Shown: piece by piece, positions 49,447 through 58,538 of the stretch
Position numbering within the stretch: the first letter of the stretch is position 1
Layout: each line of letters opens with the position of its first letter
Source of the DNA: Myxococcales bacterium
GTDB lineage: Bacteria; Myxococcota_A; UBA9160; UBA4427
Assembly (NCBI GenBank): GCA_012960035.1
Contig: DUBZ01000013.1
Location: 1 to 64,000 of the forward strand
Reading direction: 5' to 3'
DNA: 64,000 nucleotides
Notes under the pieces: generated by a model
The model's input: the letters and a program-made list of their open reading frames with translations, nothing else
What the model was told of the DNA's origin: nothing
Databases searched by the model: none
Translations under genes and position numbers: made by a program

Positions 49447-50403
49447 ATGTTCGAGTTCCTGAAGCGATTTTCCGCACCGATTGCGTTCGTCTGCCTGCTC
49501 CTGCTGGCGGCGGTCGCGATGATTGGCGACTCGCGCGAAGAGCGCGCGCCAGGTGAGCAATTGCCTTGGTGGCGAGAACTCGTGCTCGAAGTTGTGGCGC
49601 CGGTTCAGCAGTTGGTTTCAGTCCCCGCCACCGCGGTGAGCGATGTATGGAATCGCTACATCAACTTGATTGCAGTTGGTGAAGAGAACGAACGCCTCGC
49701 CGAGCGCGTCGCCGATCTCGAAGAAGTCAACCTGCAGTACCGCGAGGCGTTGGTTGCGAGCGGCCACTTGCAACGCATTGCCGCGATGCGCGACGACTTC
49801 GAAGTTCCGATGCTGCCCGCGCAGGTTGTCGGGCTCGACATCTCTCTTTGGTTTCGCTCGGTCGTCATTGACCGCGGACGAGCTCACGGCGTGAGCGCGG
49901 GCAACCCCATCATTACCAACAGCGGTGTGGCGGGACTCGTCACTGCGGCGTCGGGGCATGCGGCAAAGGCCATGTTGTTGGTCGATCGCCAAAGTGCGGT
50001 CGACGGTGTGGTGCAGCGAAGCCGAACCCGTGGAGTTGTTCGTGGCAATGGTTCCGGTGCGCTCGAGTTCGAATTTGTTGCGCGCGACGGAGACGTTCAG
50101 TCCGGGGACATTGTTCTGACTTCTGGACTCGACGCGATCTATCCCAAGGGTCTTCGCATCGGTGAAGTGCAAATGGTTCGCGACCGCGGGAGCGACTTGA
50201 TCCAGGCCGCGACCCTTGCGCCGGCAGTTGACTTCGAACGACTCGAACAAGTCTTCGTGATGTTCCATCAAGGCCCCACGATGGAACTCTTGTATGGCAA
50301 CGCCGTCGAAGACGATGCCGACTTGAGTTCAGACAAAGTGGCGCCCAAGCCCGCGGCGGGCGACGTGGCTTTCGGCCCCGAAAACTTGAAGCCCGCGTCA
50401 TGA
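49447..50403 (+). CDS. mreC: Rod-shape-determining protein MreC
   Basis: A 318-residue MreC. One N-terminal membrane helix (IAFVCLLLLAAVAMIG) leads to a coiled coil (ENERLAERVADLEEVN) and a beta-rich periplasmic domain (VVIDRGRAHGVSAGNPII, GDIVLTSGLDAIYPKGLRIG). It connects MreB to the wall synthases. ATG 49447 was chosen, with GAGGGG upstream. The acidic C-terminal tail is unstructured. Confidence 0.93.
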   Translation: MFEFLKRFSAPIAFVCLLLLAAVAMIGDSREERAPGEQLPWWRELVLEVVAPVQQLVSVPATAVSDVWNRYINLIAVGEENERLAERVADLEEVNLQYREALVASGHLQRIAAMRDDFEVPMLPAQVVGLDISLWFRSVVIDRGRAHGVSAGNPIITNSGVAGLVTAASGHAAKAMLLVDRQSAVDGVVQRSRTRGVVRGNGSGALEFEFVARDGDVQSGDIVLTSGLDAIYPKGLRIGEVQMVRDRGSDLIQAATLAPAVDFERLEQVFVMFHQGPTMELLYGNAVEDDADLSSDKVAPKPAAGDVAFGPENLKPAS

Positions 50404-50431
50404 AGCGCCCGCCGTTTCGAGCGGTGAATTC

Positions 50432-50971
50432 ATGAAGCGGGTGCTTGTCATTTTTGCGCTCGGCTTGATCGCACTCGGCGTACAAGGTGGGCTCGCGAAA
50501 ATTCTTCCCCGAGAATTGTGTCCTGACCTTGGTCTCTTGGTCGTGATCGCAATTGGGTTGCACTGGCAAGAAACGACGCGCGGGTTGATCGTCGCTTCAG
50601 CACTTGGTTTCGCGGCGGACTTTCTTTCGAGTTCACTCTTTGGTGCTCACGCTTTATTGCGTGTAGTCGCTTACGCGATGACGACGGTTGGGCGTAGCCA
50701 AATGGATCTGCGCAGCGGCCTCGCCCTCGCATTGTTCGCCGGTGGGCTCACAGTTGCATACGCGATGGGGTTGCTTGGGCTGATGTCGATCGTCGATGGC
50801 CCGGGACAAAAAGCGGCTTGGACGGGAATTGGGGGCATGCTCCCTCATGCCGTTGTGACGGCAATTGCCGCCCCGGTGATTTCGAGTTTGGTGAGTCGGT
50901 TGTCAGAATGGGCCGACGGAGAAGCGAGCCGACCCGGGCTGCAGATCGACGCGAGTAGGGCGCGATCATGA
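50432..50971 (+). CDS. mreD: Rod-shape-determining protein MreD
   Basis: A 179-residue hydrophobic protein with about five membrane helices, matching the MreD family in size and place. The segment CPDLGLLVVIAIGLHW and GFAADFLSSSLFGAHALLR are typical. It stabilises the MreBC complex. Its stop overlaps the PBP2 gene start by 4 bases. Confidence 0.85.
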   Translation: MKRVLVIFALGLIALGVQGGLAKILPRELCPDLGLLVVIAIGLHWQETTRGLIVASALGFAADFLSSSLFGAHALLRVVAYAMTTVGRSQMDLRSGLALALFAGGLTVAYAMGLLGLMSIVDGPGQKAAWTGIGGMLPHAVVTAIAAPVISSLVSRLSEWADGEASRPGLQIDASRARS

Positions 50972-52971
50972 ATAGCGGCTTCAACGACGGCAGACTTTCC
51001 CCAGGTGGTCCTCACGGCGTTGAGAGTCGCATTGGCATCATTGCCTTCCTGGTGATCGTTGCCTTTCTGATCTTCATCGGTCGGTTGTTTCAACTGCAGA
51101 TCGTTGAAGGTGCAGACCTTCGAAGTCGCTCCGAGCAAAACTTCGTGCGCACCGTACGGCTCGAAGCACCGCGGGGCGACATTGTTGACCGCGAAGGTCG
51201 AATGCTCGCGACGACCCGCCCGGCGTACCGTGTCGAAGTGATCCCGAACGAGATCCACGATGGCGACACGACCTTTCGAGCGCTTGGTCAGATCCTTGCC
51301 GAGCCCGCAAGCGAACTCAGCACCAAGGTCGGCGCACCTCGCGGACGCAAACGTTTCCAACCGGTGCTTTTGCGCGGCGACCTCGAGTATGAACGGTTCG
51401 CCCAGGTCGAGTCCCACCGTTACGCGCTGCCCGGCGTGGTGACCACGATCGGTCCGCGCAGGCTTTATGCCGAAGAGGCGATGGCTGCACACCTTTTGGG
51501 CACAATTGGCCAAGTTGGAACCCGACAGCTCGCGCTTCCTCAGTTCAGCGATTACGTCTCGGGCGAAGTGGTGGGCCAGTTCGGTCTCGAGGCCAAACTC
51601 GAAGCGCATCTCCGCGGGCGTGCGGGCGGTCGCAACATGGTGGTCGACGTCGCGGGGCGCGAAATCGAACTCCTCGAAGAGATCAAACCCGTTCCGGGCG
51701 GGCGGGTCGTGCTCAACCTCGATGCCGATCTGCAGCGTGTCGCCGAACAAGCCTATCGATCCCTCGACCCCGAAGTGCCCGACCACATGGGTTCGCTCAT
51801 CGCCATGGACCCGAATAACGGCGAAGTCCTCGCTTTGGTTTCGCTCCCGAGTTTCAACCCGAACTCCTTCGCGGGCGGCATCGATTCCGCGACATGGGAC
51901 CAGCTGACTTCCGACCCGTGGAAGCCACTGAGCAACCGCGCGATCTCGGGCGAGTACTCCCCGGGTTCAACCTATAAAGCCGTGGTCGCCGCGGCGGGCC
52001 TCGCCGAAAAAGTAATTGATCGTCAAGAGCAGATCTATTGTCCGGGGCACTACCGATTGGGCCGCCGGGTCTATCGATGTTGGAAACGCGGCGGACACGG
52101 CGACGTGAACATGGCCGCGGCGCTCAAAGGGTCCTGCGACGTTTACTTCTATGACCTAGGTGTGCGGCTCGGAATCGATCGCATCGCGCGATACGCGTTC
52201 GGGTTCGGCTTGGGGAGAGCGACGGGGATCGGGCTCTCTGGAGAAAGGTCAGGCCTGATCCCAACTCGCGCATGGAAGAAGAAGGCGAAGAAGGAAGACT
52301 GGATCAAGGGAGAGACGGTATCCGCAGCGATCGGACAGGGATACAACCTCACGACGCCGATTCAATTGGCGGTTGCCTATTCGGCGATCGCCAACGGCGG
52401 TCGGGTGCTGCGGCCGCAGCTGGTGAGGCGTTATGAAACTTGGGATGGCCAAGTCATTTCGATCGAAACGCCCCAAGAGATTTCACGGGTTCCCGTGTCT
52501 CGCGAAATTCTTCAGGTTGTGACCGACGGGTTGATTGCGGTTGTGCAGGGCGAAGAGGGTACTGGGGGGCGTGCGCGTGTTCCCGGTATTACCGTCGCGG
52601 GCAAGAGCGGAACCACCCAAGTCGTCAGTCTTGACCTCGTAAAAGACATGGAGCCCGAAGAGGTTCCGGTTCGCTACCGCGACCATGCGCTGTTTGCAGC
52701 GTTTGCCCCCGCCGGAGCCCCGGAGATCGTTGTGGTCGCTTTGGTTCAGCACGCCGGAGCAGGCGGCGGAACCGTGGCTGCGCCGATTGTGCAGAAGGTG
52801 CTCGCGCGTTACTTCGAAAAGACGCGTCCGCCAGAGCCGAAGGTCGACGACCCCCTCGCACCGCAGCTTCCAGCCGAGCCGGCGGATGATGCCGAGATCG
52901 ACACGCGCGTGACAGACGCCGCGGCTGCGCGCGCTTCGCAATTCGCCCAAGTGCGAGAGGCCGCAGAATGA
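50968..52971 (+). CDS. mrdA: Penicillin-binding protein 2 (MrdA)
   Basis: A 667-residue class-B PBP. An N-terminal membrane helix and pedestal domain precede the transpeptidase domain. The active Ser334 is in SPGSTYK with Lys337, the second motif is GSCDVYFYD and the third KSGTTQ. It cross-links peptidoglycan during elongation with RodA, encoded next with a 4-base overlap. A charged tail of about 50 residues follows the enzyme domain. Confidence 0.95.
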   Translation: MNSGFNDGRLSPGGPHGVESRIGIIAFLVIVAFLIFIGRLFQLQIVEGADLRSRSEQNFVRTVRLEAPRGDIVDREGRMLATTRPAYRVEVIPNEIHDGDTTFRALGQILAEPASELSTKVGAPRGRKRFQPVLLRGDLEYERFAQVESHRYALPGVVTTIGPRRLYAEEAMAAHLLGTIGQVGTRQLALPQFSDYVSGEVVGQFGLEAKLEAHLRGRAGGRNMVVDVAGREIELLEEIKPVPGGRVVLNLDADLQRVAEQAYRSLDPEVPDHMGSLIAMDPNNGEVLALVSLPSFNPNSFAGGIDSATWDQLTSDPWKPLSNRAISGEYSPGSTYKAVVAAAGLAEKVIDRQEQIYCPGHYRLGRRVYRCWKRGGHGDVNMAAALKGSCDVYFYDLGVRLGIDRIARYAFGFGLGRATGIGLSGERSGLIPTRAWKKKAKKEDWIKGETVSAAIGQGYNLTTPIQLAVAYSAIANGGRVLRPQLVRRYETWDGQVISIETPQEISRVPVSREILQVVTDGLIAVVQGEEGTGGRARVPGITVAGKSGTTQVVSLDLVKDMEPEEVPVRYRDHALFAAFAPAGAPEIVVVALVQHAGAGGGTVAAPIVQKVLARYFEKTRPPEPKVDDPLAPQLPAEPADDAEIDTRVTDAAAARASQFAQVREAAE

Positions 52972-54068
52972 AAGTCGATCGTCGTTCTTTTCAATACTTC
53001 GACTGGGTGTTGTTCGTCATTGCGGCGGTCTTGATCGCACTGGCATTCGTCAACTTGACGTCGGCGACCAACGCAGGTGTCGAGGGTGGCGTGTCGGACA
53101 TCGTGCGAAGACAGGGGTTGGTGGTCGGCTTCTGTACGCTGGTGATGATGGTGATCTTGATGATCGACTATCGACATTTCGAGCGCTTTGCACTGCTGCT
53201 CTACGGTGCCAGCTTGCTGCTCTTGATCGCGACGTTGGCAATCGCGCCCGAAATCCGGGGTGCACGCGCGTGGTTGTTTGAAGGCCGCTTCCAACCGTCT
53301 GAGTTCGCGAAGATCACGTTGGTCCTCGTGATGGCTCGCCACTTTCATCGCAACCCTCCCGAGGCCAACGCGGGGTTGCGCCAACTCATTCGACCGGCCT
53401 TGATCGCGGCGCCGCCGGTCGGCTTGATTGTCGCGCAGAAGGACATGGGTGTGGCACTGCTAACACTGCTCGTGGCGCTGACATTCTTGCCGTTCGTTCG
53501 CTTGAGCGGTCGAGCGTGGGGTGGGATCGCAATGGCGGGCGTGGCTGCACTCACCGCGCTCTGGACTTATGGCCTTAGGCCGTATCAGCAGCAGCGTATT
53601 CTCGACTTCATCGATCCCGAGCGCGATCCGCTTTCGTCGGGCTACCAGGCCATGCAGTCCCGCATCGCAGTGGGAGCCGGTGGTCTCTTCGGCAGCGGTT
53701 GGATGGAAGGCACCCAGACCCAGCTGCGTTTTCTCCCGACTCAACACACCGACTTCATTTTTTCTGTGCTCGCCGAAGAATGGGGCTTTGTGGGCAGCGT
53801 GTTCGTCCTCACTCTGTTTTTATCGATGCTGCTCTGGGGACTTTGGATCGCAACGAACTCGAAAGATGGTTTCGGCGTGATGCTCGCAGTCGGGTTGGTG
53901 GGTACGCTCTTTTGGCCGGCGGTGATCAATATCGCGATGGTGCTCGGTTTGGCACCGGTGATCGGTGTGCCGCTCCCGCTCTTTTCGTACGGCGGCTCCG
54001 CCATGCTTTCCGCGTTTATCACGCTTGGCTTACTGCTCAATATCTCGATGCGTCGATATCTATTTTGA
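52968..54068 (+). CDS. rodA: Peptidoglycan glycosyltransferase RodA
   Basis: A 366-residue SEDS protein with about ten membrane helices. Family motifs are FQPSEFAKI, QKDMGVALL, GAGGLFGSGWMEGTQTQL and TDFIFSVLAEEWGF, and the C-terminal GVPLPLFSYGGSAML. It polymerises lipid II with PBP2. The stop overlaps the following HAD gene (TTGA). Confidence 0.96.
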   Translation: MKVDRRSFQYFDWVLFVIAAVLIALAFVNLTSATNAGVEGGVSDIVRRQGLVVGFCTLVMMVILMIDYRHFERFALLLYGASLLLLIATLAIAPEIRGARAWLFEGRFQPSEFAKITLVLVMARHFHRNPPEANAGLRQLIRPALIAAPPVGLIVAQKDMGVALLTLLVALTFLPFVRLSGRAWGGIAMAGVAALTALWTYGLRPYQQQRILDFIDPERDPLSSGYQAMQSRIAVGAGGLFGSGWMEGTQTQLRFLPTQHTDFIFSVLAEEWGFVGSVFVLTLFLSMLLWGLWIATNSKDGFGVMLAVGLVGTLFWPAVINIAMVLGLAPVIGVPLPLFSYGGSAMLSAFITLGLLLNISMRRYLF

Positions 54069-54736
54069 GCCAATCGAAGATCGGTGCGTTCTTCGACATG
54101 GACAAAACGCTCATCGCCGAAAATTCGGGGTCGATTTACTTCCGCGAAGCTTGGGAGCGCGGTGAGATCAAGACGCTTGACGTTGCTCGTGGCGTCGGGG
54201 CTTATCTGCAATACAAACTCGGGACCCTCGACATCACGCGCTGGACCGAGCGCATGCTCGGCGATCTCGCCGGCCAACGCGAAGCGTTCATGTACGACGA
54301 AGGTCGGGCACTCTTCGAACGTCGCGTGAAAGCGAAGATCTATCCCGAAGCCGCGCGCCTCGTCGCGGAACATCTCGCGGATGGGCATGTCGTCGCGATC
54401 GTGTCCGGGTCGATTCGCTACTTGGTTGAACCGCTCGCAAAGTCGCTCGACGTTGCGCATGTGCTCTGTACCGAACTCGAATCGGTCGACGGCGTTCTTA
54501 CAGGTCGTTGTATCGAGCCTGCTTGCCTAGAAGAGGGCAAGGTGCATTGGCTTGAAGGCTTTATCGAAGAACACGACATCGATCTTGCGCGCAGTTGGTT
54601 TTATACGGACTCGATCACTGATCTCCCTGTGCTCGAGCTTGTTGGTCACCCCATCGCGACCAACCCCGACCCACGGCTGTACCGCACCGCGGTTCGTCGA
54701 GGTTGGCCTGTGAGGTTGTTCGATGTGAAGGCCTGA
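54065..54736 (+). CDS. HAD-IB family phosphatase (SerB-like)
   Basis: A 223-residue HAD-superfamily hydrolase. Motif I is FFDMDKTLI, motif II IVSGSIRYLVEP, and the C-terminal acidic motif is FYTDSITDLPVLE. It fits subfamily IB, which includes phosphoserine phosphatase and small phosphatases of phospholipid or sugar phosphates. The start is TTG 54065 overlapping the rodA stop; no ATG precedes motif I in this frame near enough. The coupling to rodA suggests a role in cell-envelope metabolism, but this is inference. Confidence 0.8.
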   Translation: MSQSKIGAFFDMDKTLIAENSGSIYFREAWERGEIKTLDVARGVGAYLQYKLGTLDITRWTERMLGDLAGQREAFMYDEGRALFERRVKAKIYPEAARLVAEHLADGHVVAIVSGSIRYLVEPLAKSLDVAHVLCTELESVDGVLTGRCIEPACLEEGKVHWLEGFIEEHDIDLARSWFYTDSITDLPVLELVGHPIATNPDPRLYRTAVRRGWPVRLFDVKA

Positions 54737-54746
54737 CCTTCATCGT

Positions 54747-55919
54747 TTATTGAAGGGCTTCATCCAGGATCGGTGACAGGATCGCGATCATGTCGTCGAT
54801 CTCACTTGGGCTTGTTGTCAGGGACGGCATAAAGCGCAGGACGTCTGGGCGCGGCGTATTGATGAGCAAGCCCGCTTCGAAGCAGCGTGCAGCAACCTCG
54901 CTCGCAACGGGTTTGGGTAAGACCATCGCCAGCAGATGTCCTTGGCCCCTCACACTCGCCGAGTACTTTTGCGCGGTGTTTTCGAGAGTCGATCGCAGGT
55001 GATCGCTCGCCTGTGAAGCAGCATGGGCAAAGTCGGCATCACACAGTGTGTGAAGGACCGCCAAACCCACCGCGCACATCAGCGGGTTTCCGTTGAAGGT
55101 CCCGCCTTGATCGCCGGGTTCGAAGCACGACGCCTTTTCACTGGCCAATACCGCGGCGATCGGAACTCCGCCCCCAAGCCCTTTGCCCAAGGTCATGATG
55201 TCGGGGGCGATGGTGCTGCTCTGGTACGCGAATAGTGGCCCCGTGCGACTCATGCCTGTTTGGATTTCGTCGAAGATCAAGAGCAAGCCATGCTCATCGC
55301 AGAGTCTGCGGAGTGACGCGAGAAAGCCTTGCGGGGGCTCGACTACGCCGGCTTCACCTTGAACGGGTTCCAGCATGATGCCGACGGTTTGACTCCCGAT
55401 CGCGGCCTTCACCGCGGCGAGGTTTCCAAACTCGACTCGGCAAAAGCCGTCGACACCGGGGGCGAACAACGTGTCCCAACCCGGCTTGTCCGTCGCGGCC
55501 ATCGTGGCGAGGGTTCTGCCGTGGAACGCCCCGGTGAACGTGATGATTTCGGTAGCACCGCCGCGGTTTTGCTTGCCCCATTTTCGCGCGAGCTTGATCG
55601 CGCCTTCGTTGGCTTCGGCTCCGCTATTGCAGAAGAAGACCCGGTCGAGTCCGCTCTTTTCGCAGAGTAGTGCCGCAAGGTCGAGTTGGGGCCGGTTGTA
55701 GTAGGCGGGGCTCGGGTTGAGAAGCTGGTCGGCTTGGTGGACCAGCGACTTGCGAATCACGTCCGAAGAATGGCCGAGGCAGTTCACCGCCCAACCTTGG
55801 ACAAAATCCAAGTAGCGATTGCCGGTTTCATCATAGAGCCAGCTTCCTTCGCCCCGGGTCATGACGACATCGGGTCGAGGTGTAGGGGCCAAAAGGTGGG
55901 TCGTATCGATAGGGCTCAT
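54747..55919 (-). CDS. argD: Acetylornithine-type class-III aminotransferase
   Basis: A 390-residue PLP enzyme. FFCNSGAEANEGAIKLARKW, TGAFHGRTLATM, LLIFDEIQTGMSRTG and the Schiff-base Lys in TLGKGLGGG follow class-III order. Length and motifs best fit ArgD/AstC (acetylornithine or succinylornithine transaminase), though other ornithine or GABA-like substrates are possible. No other arginine genes lie nearby. GGAGAT precedes ATG 55919. Convergent with the HAD gene through a 6-bp CCTTCA/TGAAGG hairpin. Confidence 0.8.
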   Translation of the reverse strand: MSPIDTTHLLAPTPRPDVVMTRGEGSWLYDETGNRYLDFVQGWAVNCLGHSSDVIRKSLVHQADQLLNPSPAYYNRPQLDLAALLCEKSGLDRVFFCNSGAEANEGAIKLARKWGKQNRGGATEIITFTGAFHGRTLATMAATDKPGWDTLFAPGVDGFCRVEFGNLAAVKAAIGSQTVGIMLEPVQGEAGVVEPPQGFLASLRRLCDEHGLLLIFDEIQTGMSRTGPLFAYQSSTIAPDIMTLGKGLGGGVPIAAVLASEKASCFEPGDQGGTFNGNPLMCAVGLAVLHTLCDADFAHAASQASDHLRSTLENTAQKYSASVRGQGHLLAMVLPKPVASEVAARCFEAGLLINTPRPDVLRFMPSLTTSPSEIDDMIAILSPILDEALQ

Positions 55920-56259
55920 TGCGATCTCCAGTTCGCGCCAAGGCGCGACACACGCGGGGGGGGGATCGCCGGCACTTCCGACGAGGTCGCCTCCCCAACG
56001 CGATGATGGGGCGGTGCCGCGGAAGCTTTTGAGAAGAGGGTCCTAGGTGGATCGAGGACCCGAAGAACTAGGAGATGATCAAAATCCGCGCGGCCGCCGG
56101 CTGTGTACGCGAACGACGACGCAGCTGCGTGACGCAGACGGCTTCGGTCAGGCTTTGATCGGGGATCAACATGGAAACCTAGTCCCGGAATGATCGGGTG
56201 ATTCGGTGAGTAGGGAACTGAGAGGGTGTCACGCTTGCGCGACATCCAACCCAAGTGAA
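55920..56259. other. Intergenic region with a palindrome and a G9 run
   Basis: 340 bases between the aminotransferase start and the trx stop, both on the minus strand. TCGCGCC AA GGCGCGA is a perfect palindrome at 55933-55948, 14 bases from the aminotransferase start. A run of nine G follows near 55956. A second, wobble-containing hairpin lies just after the trx stop (near 56228-56245) without a T-tract. No gene seen. Confidence 0.55.
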
Positions 56260-56583
56260 TTAAACCAGCTTTTCAGCCATCTCGACAAAGTCAGCCTTGG
56301 GGCGAGCGCCCTGAAGCTGTTGCACAACCTGGCCAGCCTGAAACGCGAGAACCGTCGGCACGGCGCGTACGCCGTACTGCCCGGGTGCGCCGGGCGAGCT
56401 GTCGATGTCGACCTTCACGATCTTCACGCGGCCGTCAAACTGGTCGGCGAGCTCCTTGATGACCGGAGCAATCTGCTTGCACGGGCCACACCATTCTGCC
56501 CAGAAGTCGACGATCACCGGGATATCAGAATCGATCACTTCGGCTTGGAAAGTGGCATCAGTTGCGTCGACGATTACGGCCAT
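56260..56583 (-). CDS. trxA: Thioredoxin
   Basis: A 107-residue thioredoxin with the active-site WCGPC at residues 31-35 and the cis-Pro segment RAVPTVLAF. It reduces cytosolic disulfides. AAGGAG is 8 bases upstream of ATG 56583. Divergent from gmhA. Confidence 0.96.
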   Translation of the reverse strand: MAVIVDATDATFQAEVIDSDIPVIVDFWAEWCGPCKQIAPVIKELADQFDGRVKIVKVDIDSSPGAPGQYGVRAVPTVLAFQAGQVVQQLQGARPKADFVEMAEKLV

Positions 56584-56913
56584 CGGATGTCTCCTTGAAG
56601 ATGCTTCTCATTGCTCTTCGTTTGGGGGTGCTTGGACTGCGCTTTTCGTGTTCTGTCGAGCGCGCTATTTCGGGTATGGCGGTCTGTTGCAGCGGATTTG
56701 ATCGGCGCGATTCTCAATCCGTCAAGCTTCTCGCTCCACTGGAATCGGGTCGTATCTTTATAGCCCGCATTCTCGGTGCTTGCCTCCGGGCTATACCCGT
56801 TTCCCCCGATTGCGAAAATGACTCGATACAAGTACTGGGTCTCTGTATTCTCCCCCCAAGGTGACCGCCGTCAAAACGATGGAGAACATTATCGGCGCGG
56901 GGTTGAGGACGAC
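56584..56913. other. Divergent trx/gmhA region with a 9-bp inverted repeat
   Basis: 330 bases. A perfect inverted repeat TATAGCCCG / CGGGCTATA, 19 bases apart, spans 56759-56795. An alternative in-frame ATG for gmhA exists at 56818 but has no ribosome site. No other gene was recognised. Confidence 0.5.
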
Positions 56914-57507
56914 ATGGCCAACGCGAACGAACGAGTGCGACAGACCTTTGCGGAGAGCATTCGGGTCAAACAGGCAACCGCAGAAGCTTGCAGTGACGAG
57001 ATCGCTGCGGCAGCGGTGACCCTTGCCGAGTGCTTTCGAGCCGGGGGCAAACTGCTGATCTTCGGCAATGGCGGTTCGGCCGCGGATGCTCAGCATATCG
57101 CCAGCGAGTTTGTCGGACGCTACGTCCACGACCGACCGGCGCTTCCCGCCATCGCACTCACGGCCAACAGTTCCGAATACACCGCGATCGGCAACGACTA
57201 TGGCTTTGATCATGTCTTTGCGCGGGGGATCGAGGCCCACGGCCGCGCCGGCGATGTTGCGATCGCGGTTTCGACGTCGGGCAACAGTGGGAACCTTGTC
57301 GAAGCCATTCACGCCGCGAAGGACCACGGGCTCACCACGATCGGCTTGCTTGGCAAAGGCGGCGGCAAGCTTCAGCTTCTTGTCGATCAGGCCATCATCG
57401 TGCCGAGTGAAGAAACACCGCGTATTCAGGAGACTCACATCACCATCGGGCACGTCTTGTGTGCGCTGGTCGAAGAGGCGTTGTTTCCCGAGATGTCGAA
57501 CCGGTGA
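56914..57507 (+). CDS. gmhA: Phosphoheptose isomerase GmhA
   Basis: A 197-residue SIS-domain protein. LLIFGNGGSAADAQHIASEFVGRY, the ALTANSSEYTAIGNDYGF segment, VSTSGNSGN and EETPRIQETHITIGH match GmhA, including its metal and active-site residues. It converts sedoheptulose 7-phosphate to heptose 7-phosphate for LPS core. GAGGA precedes ATG 56914. Its stop overlaps the next gene (GTGA). Confidence 0.94.
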   Translation: MANANERVRQTFAESIRVKQATAEACSDEIAAAAVTLAECFRAGGKLLIFGNGGSAADAQHIASEFVGRYVHDRPALPAIALTANSSEYTAIGNDYGFDHVFARGIEAHGRAGDVAIAVSTSGNSGNLVEAIHAAKDHGLTTIGLLGKGGGKLQLLVDQAIIVPSEETPRIQETHITIGHVLCALVEEALFPEMSNR

Positions 57508-58496
57508 CTGCCCGAAAGAAGCCGATCGATCGCTCCAAGGTGCATACCGTCCCCGCACGTCGCCGTCATAGCAAGGTGGCCGTTGCGCAGGAGGCCGTGC
57601 CTCACCAACCGGGTGGGTCGTTCAATGATTTCGTCGCGAACTTGCCCGACGTACTCGGCGCGCGCGACTACCGCGAAGTTGTCGCCGCGTGGGAAAAGGC
57701 CTGGAGTGGAAATAAGACCGTTCTCTGGGGCCTTGGAGCACATCTCATCAAGGTGGGGCTCGCCCCGGTGGTGGTTGACCTGATGGAGCGCGGTGCGATC
57801 TCGGCGATCTTCATGAACGGTGCCGGGTGCGTACACGACCTCGAACTCGCCATGATGGGACGCACCAGCGAGGAAGTTGGGGCGGCGCTCGACGACGGCA
57901 GCTTTGGCATGGCGAAGGAAACAGGCGCAAGACTCAACGAAGCCATCAACGCGGGGGCGGCTGCCGGCTTGGGGATGGGCGAGGCGATCGGTCGCGCAAT
58001 TGCCGACGGCAACGACCGACACAAAGAACGTTCGGTGCTTGCGTGTGCCGCGCGACTCGGAATCCCCGCGACAGTCCATGTTGCGATCGGGAGCGATATC
58101 CATCACATGCATCCCAGCGCGGACGGCGCGTCACTCGGTGCGACGAGCTACCGGGACTTTGAAATTCTTGCGTCGGTGGTAGCCGGGCTCGACCGCGGGG
58201 TTGTGTTCAACGTCGGTTCGGCCGTGATCTTGCCCGAAGTGTTCTTGAAGGCACTTTCGCTTGCGCGAAACCTCGGCAACCCCGTGCGTCGGATAACCGC
58301 GGTCAATCTCGATTTTATCCGCCACTACAGGCCGCAAATGAACGTGGTCGATCGGCCGACGCGACTCGGTGGCAAAGGCTATTCGATCGTGGGGCAGCAC
58401 GAACTGTTGGTGCCGCTACTTTCTGCTGGCGTCGTTGAAGCCCAGGCTGCACGAAAAACGAAGAAGGCACGCAAGCCCAAAGTGGGGGCAAAATAG
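57504..58496 (+). CDS. Deoxyhypusine-synthase-like conserved protein
   Basis: A 330-residue protein with a basic, disordered first 45 residues and a Rossmann-type domain. Conserved-looking segments are LGAHLIKVGLAPVVVDLM, NGAGCVHDLELAMMGRTSEE, HVAIGSDIHHMHPSADG and NVGSAVILPEVFLKA. The pattern recalls the deoxyhypusine synthase fold, but bacteria lack the eIF5A substrate and I cannot confirm the catalytic Lys. Start GTG 57504 overlaps gmhA by 4 bases, so it may act in heptose or LPS metabolism (inference). Basic C-terminal tail. Confidence 0.55.
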   Translation: MTARKKPIDRSKVHTVPARRRHSKVAVAQEAVPHQPGGSFNDFVANLPDVLGARDYREVVAAWEKAWSGNKTVLWGLGAHLIKVGLAPVVVDLMERGAISAIFMNGAGCVHDLELAMMGRTSEEVGAALDDGSFGMAKETGARLNEAINAGAAAGLGMGEAIGRAIADGNDRHKERSVLACAARLGIPATVHVAIGSDIHHMHPSADGASLGATSYRDFEILASVVAGLDRGVVFNVGSAVILPEVFLKALSLARNLGNPVRRITAVNLDFIRHYRPQMNVVDRPTRLGGKGYSIVGQHELLVPLLSAGVVEAQAARKTKKARKPKVGAK

Positions 58497-58538
58497 TCGC
58501 AGCGCCGAATGGACTCGCACTGAATCAAGGGAAACTCT

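Noticed and set aside
53699..54064. Upstream extension of the HAD phosphatase frame
   Set aside because: It runs antiparallel in frame through rodA coding sequence; HAD motif I begins just after the TTG at 54065.
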